A DNA stretch of 44,699 nucleotides from Proteus hauseri ATCC 700826 (GTDB lineage: Bacteria > Pseudomonadota > Gammaproteobacteria > Enterobacterales > Enterobacteriaceae). Of this stretch, positions 12,082 to 22,297 are shown one piece after another. A program made the translations under genes and the position numbers. Position 1 is the first letter of the stretch. Each line of letters begins with the position of its first letter. The notes under the pieces are model-generated. The model was not told where the DNA came from, searched no databases, and worked only from the letters and a program-made list of their open reading frames with translations. The stretch covers positions 1-44,699 of the forward strand of contig NZ_LXEV01000008.1 in the NCBI RefSeq assembly GCF_001654965.1, in the 5' to 3' direction.

Positions 12082-13242
12082 ATGACAAAGAAAACCGCCA
12101 CAATTGCCATCCATAATGGGCTGAATGAAGATACTCAATTCGGTTGTGTTGTACCGCCTATTTATCTTTCCAGTACCTATAATTTTCCAGAATTTAATCA
12201 ACCACGCGAACATGATTATTCACGTAGGGGCAATCCCACGCGTGATATGGTACAAAAAGCATTAGCTGAATTAGAAGGTGGCGTTGGTGCGGTTGTCACT
12301 AGTAGTGGAATGTCTGCTATTCATTTAATTTGTACGGTTTTTCTTCAACCGGGAGATGTGATTATTGCACCTCACGATTGCTACGGTGGAAGTTATCGCT
12401 TGTTTAATAGCCAACAAGAGCGTGGTGCATATCGGGTTATTTTTGTTGATCAAAATGACGAGAGCGCGTTACAAAAGGCATTAGCGCAACAGCCAAAAAT
12501 TGTCTTTATTGAAACACCAAGCAACCCATTATTACGGATCACTGATATTGAAAAAATAAGTGAACTTGCTCATCAAGTTGGTGCACTCGTTGTTGCGGAT
12601 AATACCTTTATGAGTCCAGTGTTACAAAAACCGCTAGCGCTCGGGGCGGATATTATTGTGCATTCATGTACAAAATATCTTAATGGACACTCAGATATTG
12701 TTGCGGGTGTTGTTATCTGTCAGTGCAGGAAACAACTTGAGGATTTAAGCTGGTGGGCGAATAATATTGGCGTAACATCAGGTGCGTTTGATAGTTATTT
12801 ATTACTTCGAGGAATAAGAACGTTAGTTCCTCGTATTCGGCTTCAGCAAGAAAATGCCCAAATACTTGTGGATTATTTACAGACACAATCTTTAGTCGAA
12901 AAAATTTATTATCCTGCATTAAAAAACCATGCTGGTCATAATATAGCGAAAAAACAGCAGCAAGGTTTTGGTGCAATGTTAAGTTTTGAGTTAAAAGGCA
13001 CAGAGCAGGTGATAAAAACCTTTTTATCTCACTTAACCCTTTTTACACTGGCTGAATCTTTAGGTGGGGTGGAAACGTTGATTTGCCATCCTGCAACCAT
13101 GACCCATGCAGGAATGTCAGAAGAGGCAAGAAAAACCGCTGGGATCAGCGCCTCATTACTTCGCATTTCTGTCGGTATTGAAGATAGTCAGGATTTAATT
13201 AACGATTTGCAAATTGCGTTTGATGCAGCAACCAAAAGGTAA
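12082..13242 (+). CDS. metB: Cystathionine gamma-synthase
   Basis: PLP enzyme joining O-succinylhomoserine and cysteine to cystathionine in methionine synthesis. The Cys/Met metabolism fold is clear; PLP is held by Lys198 in HSCTKYLNGHSD, with HDCYGGSYR and VADNTFMSP around the cofactor. The open frame reaches back to 12007, but that would run through the MetJ operator; ATG at 12082 follows AAGGTG by 6 bases and gives 386 residues, the same as E. coli. It is followed 9 bp later by metL, forming metBL. Confidence 0.98.
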   Translation: MTKKTATIAIHNGLNEDTQFGCVVPPIYLSSTYNFPEFNQPREHDYSRRGNPTRDMVQKALAELEGGVGAVVTSSGMSAIHLICTVFLQPGDVIIAPHDCYGGSYRLFNSQQERGAYRVIFVDQNDESALQKALAQQPKIVFIETPSNPLLRITDIEKISELAHQVGALVVADNTFMSPVLQKPLALGADIIVHSCTKYLNGHSDIVAGVVICQCRKQLEDLSWWANNIGVTSGAFDSYLLLRGIRTLVPRIRLQQENAQILVDYLQTQSLVEKIYYPALKNHAGHNIAKKQQQGFGAMLSFELKGTEQVIKTFLSHLTLFTLAESLGGVETLICHPATMTHAGMSEEARKTAGISASLLRISVGIEDSQDLINDLQIAFDAATKR

Positions 13243-13251
13243 CCGTAGATC

Positions 13252-15690
13252 ATGAGTGTAGTGGCGATAAAACAACAGGCAGAACCTATTTGCCGTCAGT
13301 TACATAAATTCGGTGGTAGCAGTCTTGCAGACATAAAATGTTACCAACGCGTCGTAAATATCATGACAAATTATAGCCAGCCCAATGATTTAATGGTGGT
13401 TTCTGCAGCGGGTTCAACGACTAATCAATTAATTAGCTGGCTTAAGCTCAGTCAAAGTGACCGTATCTCTGCCCATCAAGTTCAGCAAACCCTACGACGT
13501 TACCAGTTATCCTTAATTGAAGGTTTGTTATCAAAAGAGAATGCAGAACGATTATCCCAAGCCTTTATTGCTGATCTTGAGCGATTAAGTTACTTACTGG
13601 ATAAACCAATAACAGATGCAACTTATGCGGAAGTTGTTGGGCATGGTGAAATTTGGTCGGCACGCTTAATGGCAAATCTATTAACAGAGCAAGGTTTACC
13701 AAGTGCTTGGCTCGATGCGCGAGAGTTTTTATGTGCAGAACGCGCAGCACAACCACAAGTAAATGAAGTATTATCCCGTCCTTTATTACAAACTTTACTC
13801 GCTAAATATCCTGAAAATCGTTTTGTAGTCACGGGCTTTATTAGCCGGAATCAGCAAGGTGAAACCGTATTATTAGGCCGTAATGGTAGTGACTATTCAG
13901 CAACACAAGTCGGTGCATTAGCCGATGTGGGAAAAGTCACTATTTGGAGTGATGTTGCTGGGGTTTATAGCGCAGATCCTCGTAAAGTAAAGGATGCATG
14001 TTTATTGCCATTGCTGCGTTTAGATGAAGCGAGTGAACTTGCTCGGTTAGCAGCCCCTGTTTTGCACACCCGTACATTGCAACCAGTATCGGGTAGTAAT
14101 ATTGATTTGCAACTTCGTTGTAGCTATCAACCTGAACAGGGTTCTACTCGAATAGAGCGAGTATTGGCATCAGGAACGGGAGCTAAAATTGTCACCAGCC
14201 ATGATGATGTTTGCTTAATAGAGCTTCAATTAGCAACCCATGAAAATTTTGAGCAACGAGCGAAAGAAGTTGATGAATTACTAAAACGAGCACAAATCCG
14301 TCCATTAGCAACAGGTGTTGATCGTGATAGCCATCTTTTGCAACTTTGTTATACCAGCGAAGTGGCTAACAGTGCACTCGATGTGCTGCAAGATGCCGTG
14401 TTGCCAGGCAAATTACATTTGCGCGAAGGTTTTTCTTTAGTGGCATTAGTCGGTGCCGGTGTGTGTAAAAACCCATTACATTGCCATCGTTTTTATCAGC
14501 AACTAAAAGATCAACCTGTTGAATTTATTTGGCATGCCGAAGATAACATCAGCTTAGTCGCCGTGTTGCGCAATTATACTGAGCATTTACTACAAGGTTT
14601 ACATCAAACTTTATTTAGAGCAGAAAAACAAATTGGCTTAGTGCTCTTTGGTAAAGGAAATATTGGTTCACGTTGGCTGGAGCTTTTTTCTCGAGAGCAG
14701 GGGCCATTATCGGCACGTAGCGATTTTGAATTTATTCTTGCGGGGGTTGTAGATAGCCGTCGTAGTTTATTGGATTATCAAGGTATTAATCCAAGTCGAG
14801 CTTTAGCTTTCTTTGATGAAGAAGCCACCGAACTGGATGAAGAAGCGCTTTATCTTTGGATGAGAGCACATCCTTTTGATGATTTAGTTGTTGTTGATAT
14901 AACAGCTAGTGAATCACTTGCGGCATCTTATGAAGATTTTGCGAGCTATGGTTTCCATGTTATTAGCGCTAATAAAATTGCGGGATCGGCTTCCAGTTTA
15001 CGCTATCGAGCAACAAGAGATGCGTTCTCAAAAACGGGGCGCCACTGGTTATATAACGCGACAGTTGGTGCGGGTTTACCAATTAATCATACTGTACGTG
15101 ATTTGCGAGAAAGTGGTGATACGATTTTATCAATCAGCGGTATTTTCTCCGGTACCTTATCTTGGCTATTTTTACAATTCGATGGCACTGTGCCTTTCAG
15201 CGAACTTGTTGAGCAAGCATGGCAGCAAGGGTTAACAGAACCTGATCCTCGCATTGATTTATCTGGCCAAGATGTGATGCGAAAACTGATTATTTTGGCG
15301 CGTGAAGCGGGTTACGATATTGAACCAGAGCAAGTGCGTGTGGAATCTTTAGTACCTGCTCAAGCCGAAACTGGGTCATTAGAGCAATTCTTTGATAATA
15401 GCGCAGTGATAAATGAACAAATGGCGCAACGATTAGCCGCAGCAAATGAAATGGATATGGTTTTACGTTATATCGCGCGTTTTGATGCTAATGGAAAAGC
15501 CAAAGTCGGTGTTGAAGCAGTGAGAAAAGATCATCCACTTGCATCACTGTTACCCGGTGATAATCTTTTTGCGATAGAAAGTCGCTGGTATCGCGATAAT
15601 CCACTGGTAATCAGAGGTCCTGGTGCAGGCCGAGATGTCACTGCTGGCGCAATTCAATCAGATTTAAATCGTCTTTCTCAACTTCTTTAA
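13252..15690 (+). CDS. metL: Bifunctional aspartokinase II / homoserine dehydrogenase II
   Basis: Catalyses the first and third steps of the aspartate pathway leading to homoserine. The 812-residue fusion has an N-terminal aspartokinase domain (LHKFGGSSLAD near residue 17, later LLGRNGSDYSA), a central ACT-type region, and a C-terminal homoserine dehydrogenase with the nucleotide loop GKGNIGSRW near 465 and NKIAGSASSLRYR. E. coli MetL is 810 residues. This isozyme is regulated by MetJ rather than by threonine. A strong terminator follows; unlike E. coli, metF is not downstream. Confidence 0.98.
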   Translation: MSVVAIKQQAEPICRQLHKFGGSSLADIKCYQRVVNIMTNYSQPNDLMVVSAAGSTTNQLISWLKLSQSDRISAHQVQQTLRRYQLSLIEGLLSKENAERLSQAFIADLERLSYLLDKPITDATYAEVVGHGEIWSARLMANLLTEQGLPSAWLDAREFLCAERAAQPQVNEVLSRPLLQTLLAKYPENRFVVTGFISRNQQGETVLLGRNGSDYSATQVGALADVGKVTIWSDVAGVYSADPRKVKDACLLPLLRLDEASELARLAAPVLHTRTLQPVSGSNIDLQLRCSYQPEQGSTRIERVLASGTGAKIVTSHDDVCLIELQLATHENFEQRAKEVDELLKRAQIRPLATGVDRDSHLLQLCYTSEVANSALDVLQDAVLPGKLHLREGFSLVALVGAGVCKNPLHCHRFYQQLKDQPVEFIWHAEDNISLVAVLRNYTEHLLQGLHQTLFRAEKQIGLVLFGKGNIGSRWLELFSREQGPLSARSDFEFILAGVVDSRRSLLDYQGINPSRALAFFDEEATELDEEALYLWMRAHPFDDLVVVDITASESLAASYEDFASYGFHVISANKIAGSASSLRYRATRDAFSKTGRHWLYNATVGAGLPINHTVRDLRESGDTILSISGIFSGTLSWLFLQFDGTVPFSELVEQAWQQGLTEPDPRIDLSGQDVMRKLIILAREAGYDIEPEQVRVESLVPAQAETGSLEQFFDNSAVINEQMAQRLAAANEMDMVLRYIARFDANGKAKVGVEAVRKDHPLASLLPGDNLFAIESRWYRDNPLVIRGPGAGRDVTAGAIQSDLNRLSQLL

Positions 15691-15709
15691 TTTCTCTTTT
15701 TTATAAATT

Positions 15710-15743
15710 AACTATCAGTAGTTTTTACTGCTGATAGTTTTTA
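15710..15743 (+). terminator. Terminator after metBL
   Basis: AACTATCAG (15710-15718) pairs with CTGATAGTT (15731-15739); an inner CAGTA/TACTG pairing extends the stem. A T tract follows directly. Confidence 0.85.
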
Positions 15744-15814
15744 TTGGCTTTTTCTACTCCATACTTAATACTCAAATTAATGCTGATTATGATGTTATAC
15801 ATTGAGGAATAATA

Positions 15815-16333
15815 ATGAATAGAGTACTAGAAAAGTGGATGTACCGTTCGCGTTGGTTATTTGCACCCGTTTATATTGGGCTTTCATTAGGATTATTGGC
15901 ATTAACCATAAAATTTTTTGAATCGATGTATGAAATATTGCCAAATATCTTTGCTATATCTGAGGTTGATTTAGTCTTACGTTTGCTTTCTTTGATTGAT
16001 TTAGCCTTAGTGGGTGGATTGCTAATTATGGTTATTTTCTCTGGCTATGAAAATTTTATTAGCAATATGGAGATAGAAGGGGCAAAAGATAAATTATCTT
16101 GGCTTGGTAAAATGGATGCTGAATCATTAAAAAATAAAGTGGCTGCTTCCATTGTTGCTATTTCCTCTATTCATTTATTGGGTGTTTTCATGGATTTAAA
16201 AAATATTCCTGATAATAAATTAATGTGGTACGTGCTTCTTCATTTAACTTTTGTGTTATCTGCGTTTGTGATGGGATATTTAGAGAAAATATCAAAACGC
16301 AGTAAGCGTAATGAAAAAGCAAGTTTGAAATAA
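15815..16333 (+). CDS. yqhA: UPF0114 family membrane protein
   Basis: Integral inner-membrane protein of unknown function, matching E. coli YqhA (164 residues) along its 172 residues. Shared blocks include [53 protein letters not shown] and [15 protein letters not shown]. Four hydrophobic segments are visible (about 15-35, 50-75, 105-125, 135-155). The C-terminus is basic. It stands alone between the metBL terminator and a small gene; yqhA is elsewhere in E. coli, so this position is part of a rearranged block. Confidence 0.93.
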   Translation: MNRVLEKWMYRSRWLFAPVYIGLSLGLLALTIKFFESMYEILPNIFAISEVDLVLRLLSLIDLALVGGLLIMVIFSGYENFISNMEIEGAKDKLSWLGKMDAESLKNKVAASIVAISSIHLLGVFMDLKNIPDNKLMWYVLLHLTFVLSAFVMGYLEKISKRSKRNEKASLK

Positions 16334-16422
16334 ATATTGCTAGATAAATATTTTCTTATCGACCCACATAATTTATTAGTTGGTCTATACTAAAAGTATC
16401 TCTAGTCAAAAAGGAGCGATAA

Positions 16423-16584
16423 ATGTCAAAACTCGAAAAACAGATTGACGAGCTAAAAGATAAAGCGACGGAGGTAAAACATCGAGCAGAAGAAAAAGTC
16501 ACACAAGCAGCTCACGATGTGAAACATAAAGCGTCTGAGTTGAAAGACGATATAGAAAAGAAAGTCGATTCGTTGAAAAAGTAA
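16423..16584 (+). CDS. Small charged helical protein, LEA-like (53 residues)
   Basis: Not recognised as a named gene. The product begins MSKLEKQIDELKDKATEV and is almost wholly Lys/Glu/Asp/Ala with no Cys, Trp, Phe, Tyr, Pro or Gly, so it should form one amphipathic helix. Repeated units such as VKHRAEEKVTQ and VKHKASELKDD recur at about 17 residues and recall group 3 LEA or apolipoprotein-like stress proteins. The start is well supported by AAGGAG 6 bases before ATG, and a perfect terminator hairpin begins 16 bp after the stop, so it is a compact single-gene unit. Function is unknown; a stress or desiccation role is inference. Confidence 0.8.
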   Translation: MSKLEKQIDELKDKATEVKHRAEEKVTQAAHDVKHKASELKDDIEKKVDSLKK

Positions 16585-16600
16585 ACGTATTATCATTAAC

Positions 16601-16635
16601 ACAAAGCGCTGATCTTCAGCGCTTTGTTCGTTATT
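16601..16635 (+). terminator. Terminator after the 53-residue gene
   Basis: A perfect 12-bp stem (ACAAAGCGCTGA at 16601-16612 with TCAGCGCTTTGT at 16616-16627) with a 3-base loop, followed by a T-rich stretch. It also lies downstream of the converging cyclase gene. Confidence 0.8.
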
Positions 16636-16659
16636 TTGCTATAAAATAAAAACGCAGAT

Positions 16660-17397
16660 TTAAGGCAAAATAGCAAAAGAGCGTACAGGAAAGCCACTGG
16701 CGTTATAAGGTTTAGCGACAATGTTAAAAATAACCGCGCCACGCGTCGGTAATTTATCAAGATTTGTCATTAATTCAATTTGGTAAGTATCTTGTTCTAA
16801 AACGTAATATTCGCCTAATAATGCATGGTTTTTATGAAAATCTTGTGCTGAGTCGGTATCAAAGGTTTCATGACCTATTGCTTTTACTTTTCGCTCTTCA
16901 AATAAGAATTTTAGCGCATCAATTCCCCAACCGGGGATCTGATTGTTACCTTTAGCATCTTTATTATCCATTGCTTCTTGTGATGGCCAGCGTTTACTCC
17001 AATCTGTACGTAATGCGACGAAAGTCCCCGCTTCAATTTCGCCATGTTGTGCTTCAAATTCAAGAATATCTGCTGTTGAAAAAGTAAAATTAGTATCAAT
17101 TTTTGCTCGTGCTGATTGATCTATAACAATAAGAGGTAAGACTAATTCTTTAAGTTCTAACTCATGCAAATAACGACGATTAGGAACAAAATGGCAAGGT
17201 GCATCAATGTGCGTACCATATTGTCCTGGGAAGGTAAATTGTTGTGCAAAAAAACCATCTTGATAGTCAAATAAAGTTTTAAATTCAGCCGGATCGAACA
17301 TAAAAAAGTGTGGTGAATTTTTATCAAATGGGTGTGTTAAATCTACCCACTCTTTTGTTTTTATGAGCGTTAATGCATTAAGTAATTCGTTATCCAT
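16660..17397 (-). CDS. Cyclase-family metal-dependent hydrolase
   Basis: Member of the cyclase family (kynurenine formamidase / isatin hydrolase-like amide hydrolases, usually Zn or Mn dependent). The diagnostic motif GTHIDAPCHF is at residues 61-70, supplying His63, Asp65 and His69; the position before it is GQY where many relatives have H/S-x-G. GHETFDTDSA further on gives the catalytic His/Glu region. The 245-residue length is typical. It has no signal peptide, so it is cytoplasmic. The substrate cannot be told from the sequence: no kynurenine or other catabolic partner is adjacent, and it is divergent from ppc across a long spacer. Confidence 0.85.
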   Translation of the reverse strand: MDNELLNALTLIKTKEWVDLTHPFDKNSPHFFMFDPAEFKTLFDYQDGFFAQQFTFPGQYGTHIDAPCHFVPNRRYLHELELKELVLPLIVIDQSARAKIDTNFTFSTADILEFEAQHGEIEAGTFVALRTDWSKRWPSQEAMDNKDAKGNNQIPGWGIDALKFLFEERKVKAIGHETFDTDSAQDFHKNHALLGEYYVLEQDTYQIELMTNLDKLPTRGAVIFNIVAKPYNASGFPVRSFAILP

Positions 17398-18074
17398 TGA
17401 TTTCCCCTGTTTTATGATAATTATATTTAAAACTACTTATGTGATGTTATTTTTTCATTAATAATGAATAGTTGTTATTAATCCATATTTTATTTTGGTT
17501 TATTGCTATTTGCTGTAAAAAATAATAAACATAAAAATCAGATAAAAGAAAGAATAAGATCCTTAGTTATTCTTGCGCTATTAATCTGACAGAGAAACCT
17601 GAAAAAGATAAGACAAATAAGGTATTAGATAGAGAGAAGGGTTATAAATAAAATCATTAGTCACTAAAATTATTTGATTAAAATTCAATAAGCGAAGCTT
17701 TATATAACATATATGGTACGTGACTTTTATATGCTACTTTTATAATAAGGGCATAAGCCACTTACATCATGAAAAAATTTATTATTATTTTTTACCGAAT
17801 AAATTTTCATATATCTCATCATTTCTAGTAAAAAACACTTCTTAGTCGATAAGAAACAAAAAAAAGTCCTTATTCTTGATAAAATTGAGCCAAAACAACG
17901 CGAATATTAGCGATTCTTATAACACTGAAGTCGTAATTAAATTTCAGAAAAATCCCCCAAAGTGTTTATTTTCTGATATGAATAGTAGGCTATGAAAAAA
18001 AGCAGTGTGGCTTATCACAAAAATCAAAACAAAGTCACATCAGAAATGAAAGTTAATTACACAACTGGGAGGAC
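17398..18074. other. Long AT-rich spacer upstream of ppc
   Basis: About 680 bp with no convincing gene. It is very AT-rich. An imperfect hairpin at 17769-17810 joins ATGAAAAAATTTATT to AATAAATTTTCAT with two bulged A. A TATAAT at 17741-17746 with an upstream GTGACT (17720-17725, 15-bp spacer) is a poor promoter candidate. A 19-codon frame (ATG at 17769) has no ribosome binding site and was not called. Confidence 0.5.
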
Positions 18075-18164
18075 ATGACTTTTCTATTAGGAAGGACCAT
18101 GTTGTTACCGACACAAAGCCAAGGTCAGGAGTCTTATGAATCAACAATATTCAGCTATGCGTAG
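18075..18164 (+). other. Possible upstream ORF overlapping the ppc start
   Basis: A 29-codon frame starts at ATG 18075; an in-frame ATG at 18099 has AGGA 6 bases upstream and would give 21 residues ([21 protein letters not shown]). It is in the +1 frame relative to the stretch before ppc, runs through the ppc ATG at 18136 and stops 29 bases inside ppc. It could affect ppc translation or be coincidental. Confidence 0.3.
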
Positions 18165-20772
18165 CAATGTCAGTATGCTTGGTAAGCTACTCGGAGACAC
18201 AATTAAAGAAGCGTTAGGTGAAGAAATTTTAGATAAAGTGGAATCAATCCGTAAATTATCTAAATCATCTCGCGCTGGTAACGAAGTTCAGCGACAAAAG
18301 CTGTTATTAACGTTACAGAATCTCTCTAACGATGAATTATTACCTGTTGCTAGAGCATTTAATCAATTTCTGAATTTGACGAATGTGGCAGAGCAATACC
18401 ATAGCATTTCGCCTCATGGTGAAGCGGCAAGTAATCCTGTGGCATTGGCAAAACTTATTACACGACTGAAAGATAAAAATTTTACTGATGAACAGTTAAA
18501 AGAAGCAGTAGGGCAAATTTCAATAGAGCTTGTGTTAACCGCTCACCCAACAGAAATTGCGCGTCGCACGCTGATTCATAAACTCGTTGAAGTAAATAGC
18601 TGTCTTTCTCAGCTTGACCATGATGATTTGGCGGATTACGAACGCACCAATATTATGCGTCGTTTGCGTCAATTGGTTGCGCAGTCTTGGCATACCGATG
18701 AAATTAGAAAAATTCGCCCAACACCAATAGATGAAGCAAAATGGGGCTTTGCTGTTGTTGAAAATAGTTTATGGGAAGGTGTTCCGGCTTTTTTACGTGA
18801 ATTTAATGAACAACTAAAAGAATCTATTGATTACAACTTACCCGTAGAAGCTTCACCTGTTCGCTTTACTTCATGGATGGGAGGGGATCGCGATGGTAAT
18901 CCAAATGTAACTGCTGAAATTACCCGCCATGCTTTATTGTTAAGTCGCTGGAAAGCCGCAGATCTGTTTTTAAATGATATTCAAGTGCTGGTTTCTGAAC
19001 TATCGATGACAGAAAGTACACCAGAGCTACGTGATTTGGCCGGAGGCACTGATGTTGCCGAGCCTTATCGCGAAATTGCAAAACAGCTACGAACTCGCTT
19101 GCAAGTCACTCGTGATTATCTTGAGCAACGTATTAAAGGCCAACAATCTTTGCCTCCAGAAGGTTTATTACTGGATAACGCAGAGCTTTGGGAGCCACTT
19201 TATGCCTGTTATCAGTCCTTAAATCAGTGTGGTATGCGTATTATTGCTAACGGACAATTGTTAGATACATTACGCCGTATTCGCTGTTTTGGTTTACAAC
19301 TGGTTAAGCTTGATATTCGCCAAGAAAGTACTAACCATACCGACGCATTATCTGAGCTCACCCAATATTTAGAGTTAGGCGATTATGCAAGCTGGTCTGA
19401 AGAACAGAAACAGACGTTCTTATTAGAAGAATTAAATTCTAAACGTCCACTTATTCCAACCAACTGGCAGCCAAGTGCAGCAACACAAGAGGTTTTTGAA
19501 ACTTGTCGTGTTATTGCGCAATCACCAAAAGATTCTATTGCTTCTTATGTTATTTCAATGGCAAAAGTACCTTCTGATGTATTAGCCGTAAAATTATTAC
19601 TAAAAGAAGCTGGCGCTAATATTCGGTTACCTGTAGCACCATTGTTTGAAACCTTAGAGGATTTAAATAACGCTGAAAGTGTGATGACCCGTTTGTTTGA
19701 TATCCCTTGGTATCGCGACTTAATTGACGATAAACAAATGGTGATGATTGGTTACTCAGACTCTGCAAAAGATGCTGGGGTAATGGCGGCTTCATGGGCG
19801 CAATATAGAGCACAAGATTCTCTGATTAAGCTATGTGAAAAATCAGGCATTACACTCACACTATTTCATGGTCGTGGGGGCACAATTGGTCGTGGTGGTG
19901 CTCCGGCACATGCGGCACTACTCTCTCAACCACCAGGAAGCTTAAAAGGTGGATTACGTGTTACTGAACAAGGTGAGATGATCCGCTTTAAATTTGGCTT
20001 ACCACAAGTGACTATTAGCAGCTTGGCTCACTATGCTGGCGCTATTTTAGAAGCAAATTTATTGCCACCGCCAGAACCGAAAGCGCCTTGGATTGAGGTA
20101 ATGGATTCTTTATCTGATGTTTCATGTGCTATGTATCGTGACTATGTAAGAGGGCAAGCTGATTTTGTTCCTTACTTCCGAGCAGCAACGCCAGAAGGTG
20201 AATTAGGTAAATTACCACTGGGCTCTCGCCCGGCAAAACGTCGCCCTACTGGTGGTGTTGAAACGTTACGTGCAATCCCGTGGATTTTTGCATGGACACA
20301 AAACCGCTTAATGTTACCAGCATGGCTTGGTGCCGGCGCGGCTCTCCAACATGAGATTGATAATGGTAAACAAGCAGTATTAGACGATATGTGCCAAAAC
20401 TGGCCATTCTTTAATACGCGTATTGCGATGTTAGAAATGGTTTACGCTAAAGCGGATCTTTGGTTAGCTGAATATTACGATCAACGCTTAGTTGAAGAGC
20501 GATTATGGCCACTAGGCGCTAAATTACGCCAGCAGCTTTCGGATGATATTAAGAGTGTACTCGCTATCTCTAAAGACGAGCACCTAATGGCGGGTTTACC
20601 TTGGGTTGCTGAATCTATTGCCCTGCGTAATGTGTATACTGATCCACTTAACGTACTTCAAGCTGAGTTATTACAACGTTCTCGTACTCATAGCGAGTCA
20701 GATCCTCGAATTGAGCAAGCGCTGATGGTAACAATTGCGGGTATTGCAGCAGGTATGCGTAATACAGGTTAG
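18136..20772 (+). CDS. ppc: Phosphoenolpyruvate carboxylase
   Basis: Adds bicarbonate to phosphoenolpyruvate to give oxaloacetate, refilling the TCA cycle. The 878-residue protein (E. coli 883) has the catalytic His137 in [12 protein letters not shown], the substrate loop [30 protein letters not shown], and the C-terminal [18 protein letters not shown] needed for activity and aspartate inhibition. AGGAG lies 4 bases before ATG 18136. It is transcribed toward the arg cluster, the opposite orientation to E. coli, where ppc follows argE on the same strand. Ends in a strong terminator. Confidence 0.99.
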   Translation: MNQQYSAMRSNVSMLGKLLGDTIKEALGEEILDKVESIRKLSKSSRAGNEVQRQKLLLTLQNLSNDELLPVARAFNQFLNLTNVAEQYHSISPHGEAASNPVALAKLITRLKDKNFTDEQLKEAVGQISIELVLTAHPTEIARRTLIHKLVEVNSCLSQLDHDDLADYERTNIMRRLRQLVAQSWHTDEIRKIRPTPIDEAKWGFAVVENSLWEGVPAFLREFNEQLKESIDYNLPVEASPVRFTSWMGGDRDGNPNVTAEITRHALLLSRWKAADLFLNDIQVLVSELSMTESTPELRDLAGGTDVAEPYREIAKQLRTRLQVTRDYLEQRIKGQQSLPPEGLLLDNAELWEPLYACYQSLNQCGMRIIANGQLLDTLRRIRCFGLQLVKLDIRQESTNHTDALSELTQYLELGDYASWSEEQKQTFLLEELNSKRPLIPTNWQPSAATQEVFETCRVIAQSPKDSIASYVISMAKVPSDVLAVKLLLKEAGANIRLPVAPLFETLEDLNNAESVMTRLFDIPWYRDLIDDKQMVMIGYSDSAKDAGVMAASWAQYRAQDSLIKLCEKSGITLTLFHGRGGTIGRGGAPAHAALLSQPPGSLKGGLRVTEQGEMIRFKFGLPQVTISSLAHYAGAILEANLLPPPEPKAPWIEVMDSLSDVSCAMYRDYVRGQADFVPYFRAATPEGELGKLPLGSRPAKRRPTGGVETLRAIPWIFAWTQNRLMLPAWLGAGAALQHEIDNGKQAVLDDMCQNWPFFNTRIAMLEMVYAKADLWLAEYYDQRLVEERLWPLGAKLRQQLSDDIKSVLAISKDEHLMAGLPWVAESIALRNVYTDPLNVLQAELLQRSRTHSESDPRIEQALMVTIAGIAAGMRNTG

Positions 20773-20796
20773 TTTCTCATATAATGATGCTTAAAT

Positions 20797-20830
20797 AAAA
20801 GCAGCTCTTTTATAAGAGCTGCTTTTTTAT
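20797..20830. terminator. Terminator between ppc and phrB
   Basis: GCAGCTCTT (20801-20809) and AAGAGCTGC (20814-20822) pair around a 4-base loop, flanked by AAAA and TTTTTT. The symmetry makes it suitable for both converging genes. Confidence 0.9.
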
Positions 20831-20857
20831 TATTGCGATGCGGTAGTGTGGTAGCCT

Positions 20858-22285
20858 TTATTTCTTTGCTTGCTCATAAGCCTCAATTGCTCTGATCCTT
20901 GCTTTAGCATGATCCACAATGGGAAAAGGATAGTCGATATTATTATCTGTTTTTGCAGCCCATTCGTGAGGGGTATGAATATAACGAATGGGTACATCAG
21001 CAAGTTCAGGTAACCAGTGGCGAATAAACTCACCATCAGCATCAAACTTGCGGCCTTGTGTGGTGGGATTGAAAATACGAAAGTAAGGAACAGCATCTGT
21101 ACCTGTTGACGCAGCCCACTGCCAGCCACCGTTATTTGCTGCAAAATCACCATCAATTAATTGCGACATAAAATAGCGCTCACCCCAGCGCCAATCAATC
21201 AGCAAATCTTTAACTAAAAAGCTGGCGGTTAACATACGTAAGCGATTATGCATCCATCCTGTTTGATTCAGCTGCCTCATTGCGGCATCGATAATTGGAA
21301 AGCCTGTTAGGCCTTGAGTCCATGCTTTAAAATTATCGTTATCATTTAGCCAGCTAATTTTTTCTGTCCATATCTGAAAAGCGATATGTTTACATAAATT
21401 AGGGTTTGCAACGATAAGGTGCTGATAAAATTCTCGCCAAATCAGTTCGTTAAACCAGGTGAAAGCACCGGATGTGTTATTTTCCATAAAATCAGGTTCA
21501 GTTTGGTATAAACGATTAAAGCATTGGCGGACAGAGAGCAACCCAACGGCAAGATGGGGTGATAATTGGCTTGTTCCATCAACCGCTGGAATATCTCGCC
21601 ATTTTGCATAATGGGGAATACTTTCATAACAGAATTTTTTTAAGCGCTTAAGTGCATCTTCTTCTGTAGGAATAAAAGAGGCAGTTGCTGAAGTTTCGAT
21701 AGAGAATAAAGGGGCTTTTAGAGGTAATACCGCCTTTTGATTAGCCCTTATTTCAGGGATTGGTAACGAAGCATTATCTTGTGAAAAAAATAAGCGTAAA
21801 AATGCATTTTTAAAAGGGGTGAAAACTTTATACATTTCCCCTTGTTGTGTCACTACATTACCTGGCGGAATAAATACATGATCGTGATAAGAATAAATAG
21901 TGATTTTATTCTCAAGTAATGCCATGACTTTTTTATCACGACGTTGTTCATTCAGCTCATATTGGTGATTAAAAAAAAGCGCCGTTACTTGATGCTGTTG
22001 GCAATATTGAGCAACAGAAATTGCTGCATCAGAATATGTGTCACTTATGATAACGGTGAGTGCGATATTCAATTTAGCTAGCGATATTGAAAGGTTCAGT
22101 AGCGCATCATGAATAAACGCCTGATGTGATAAAGCCATATTATGTGCTTTCCACTGTTCAGGCGTAATAGTAAAAATCGCATGCACCAGCGCTTGTTTAT
22201 CTTGGCAAGCATAAAAAAGAGCTTTGTTATCTGTCACTCTTAAATCATTGCGAAACCAAACCAGATGAACAGGCGCTGGGTGCAT
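20858..22285 (-). CDS. phrB: Deoxyribodipyrimidine photolyase
   Basis: Blue-light-driven flavoenzyme that splits cyclobutane pyrimidine dimers. The 475-residue protein (E. coli 472) has an N-terminal alpha/beta antenna domain beginning HLVWFRNDLRVTDNKALF and a C-terminal FAD domain with EGTSQLSPHLA-like phosphate contacts (here DGTSQLSPHLAVGLLS), WRDIPAV, LIWREFYQHL, GWMHNRLRM and TGTDAVPYFRIFNPTTQ. These identify the class I CPD photolyase with a folate antenna. It starts 12 bp after the proP stop on the same strand and is probably cotranscribed with it. Confidence 0.98.
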   Translation of the reverse strand: MHPAPVHLVWFRNDLRVTDNKALFYACQDKQALVHAIFTITPEQWKAHNMALSHQAFIHDALLNLSISLAKLNIALTVIISDTYSDAAISVAQYCQQHQVTALFFNHQYELNEQRRDKKVMALLENKITIYSYHDHVFIPPGNVVTQQGEMYKVFTPFKNAFLRLFFSQDNASLPIPEIRANQKAVLPLKAPLFSIETSATASFIPTEEDALKRLKKFCYESIPHYAKWRDIPAVDGTSQLSPHLAVGLLSVRQCFNRLYQTEPDFMENNTSGAFTWFNELIWREFYQHLIVANPNLCKHIAFQIWTEKISWLNDNDNFKAWTQGLTGFPIIDAAMRQLNQTGWMHNRLRMLTASFLVKDLLIDWRWGERYFMSQLIDGDFAANNGGWQWAASTGTDAVPYFRIFNPTTQGRKFDADGEFIRHWLPELADVPIRYIHTPHEWAAKTDNNIDYPFPIVDHAKARIRAIEAYEQAKK

Positions 22286-22297
22286 GGTAACCTCTTT

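Noticed and set aside
17769-17828. 19-codon frame MKKFIIIFYRINF... in the ppc upstream spacer
   Set aside because: No ribosome binding site, very AT-rich sequence, and its start lies in an arm of a hairpin.
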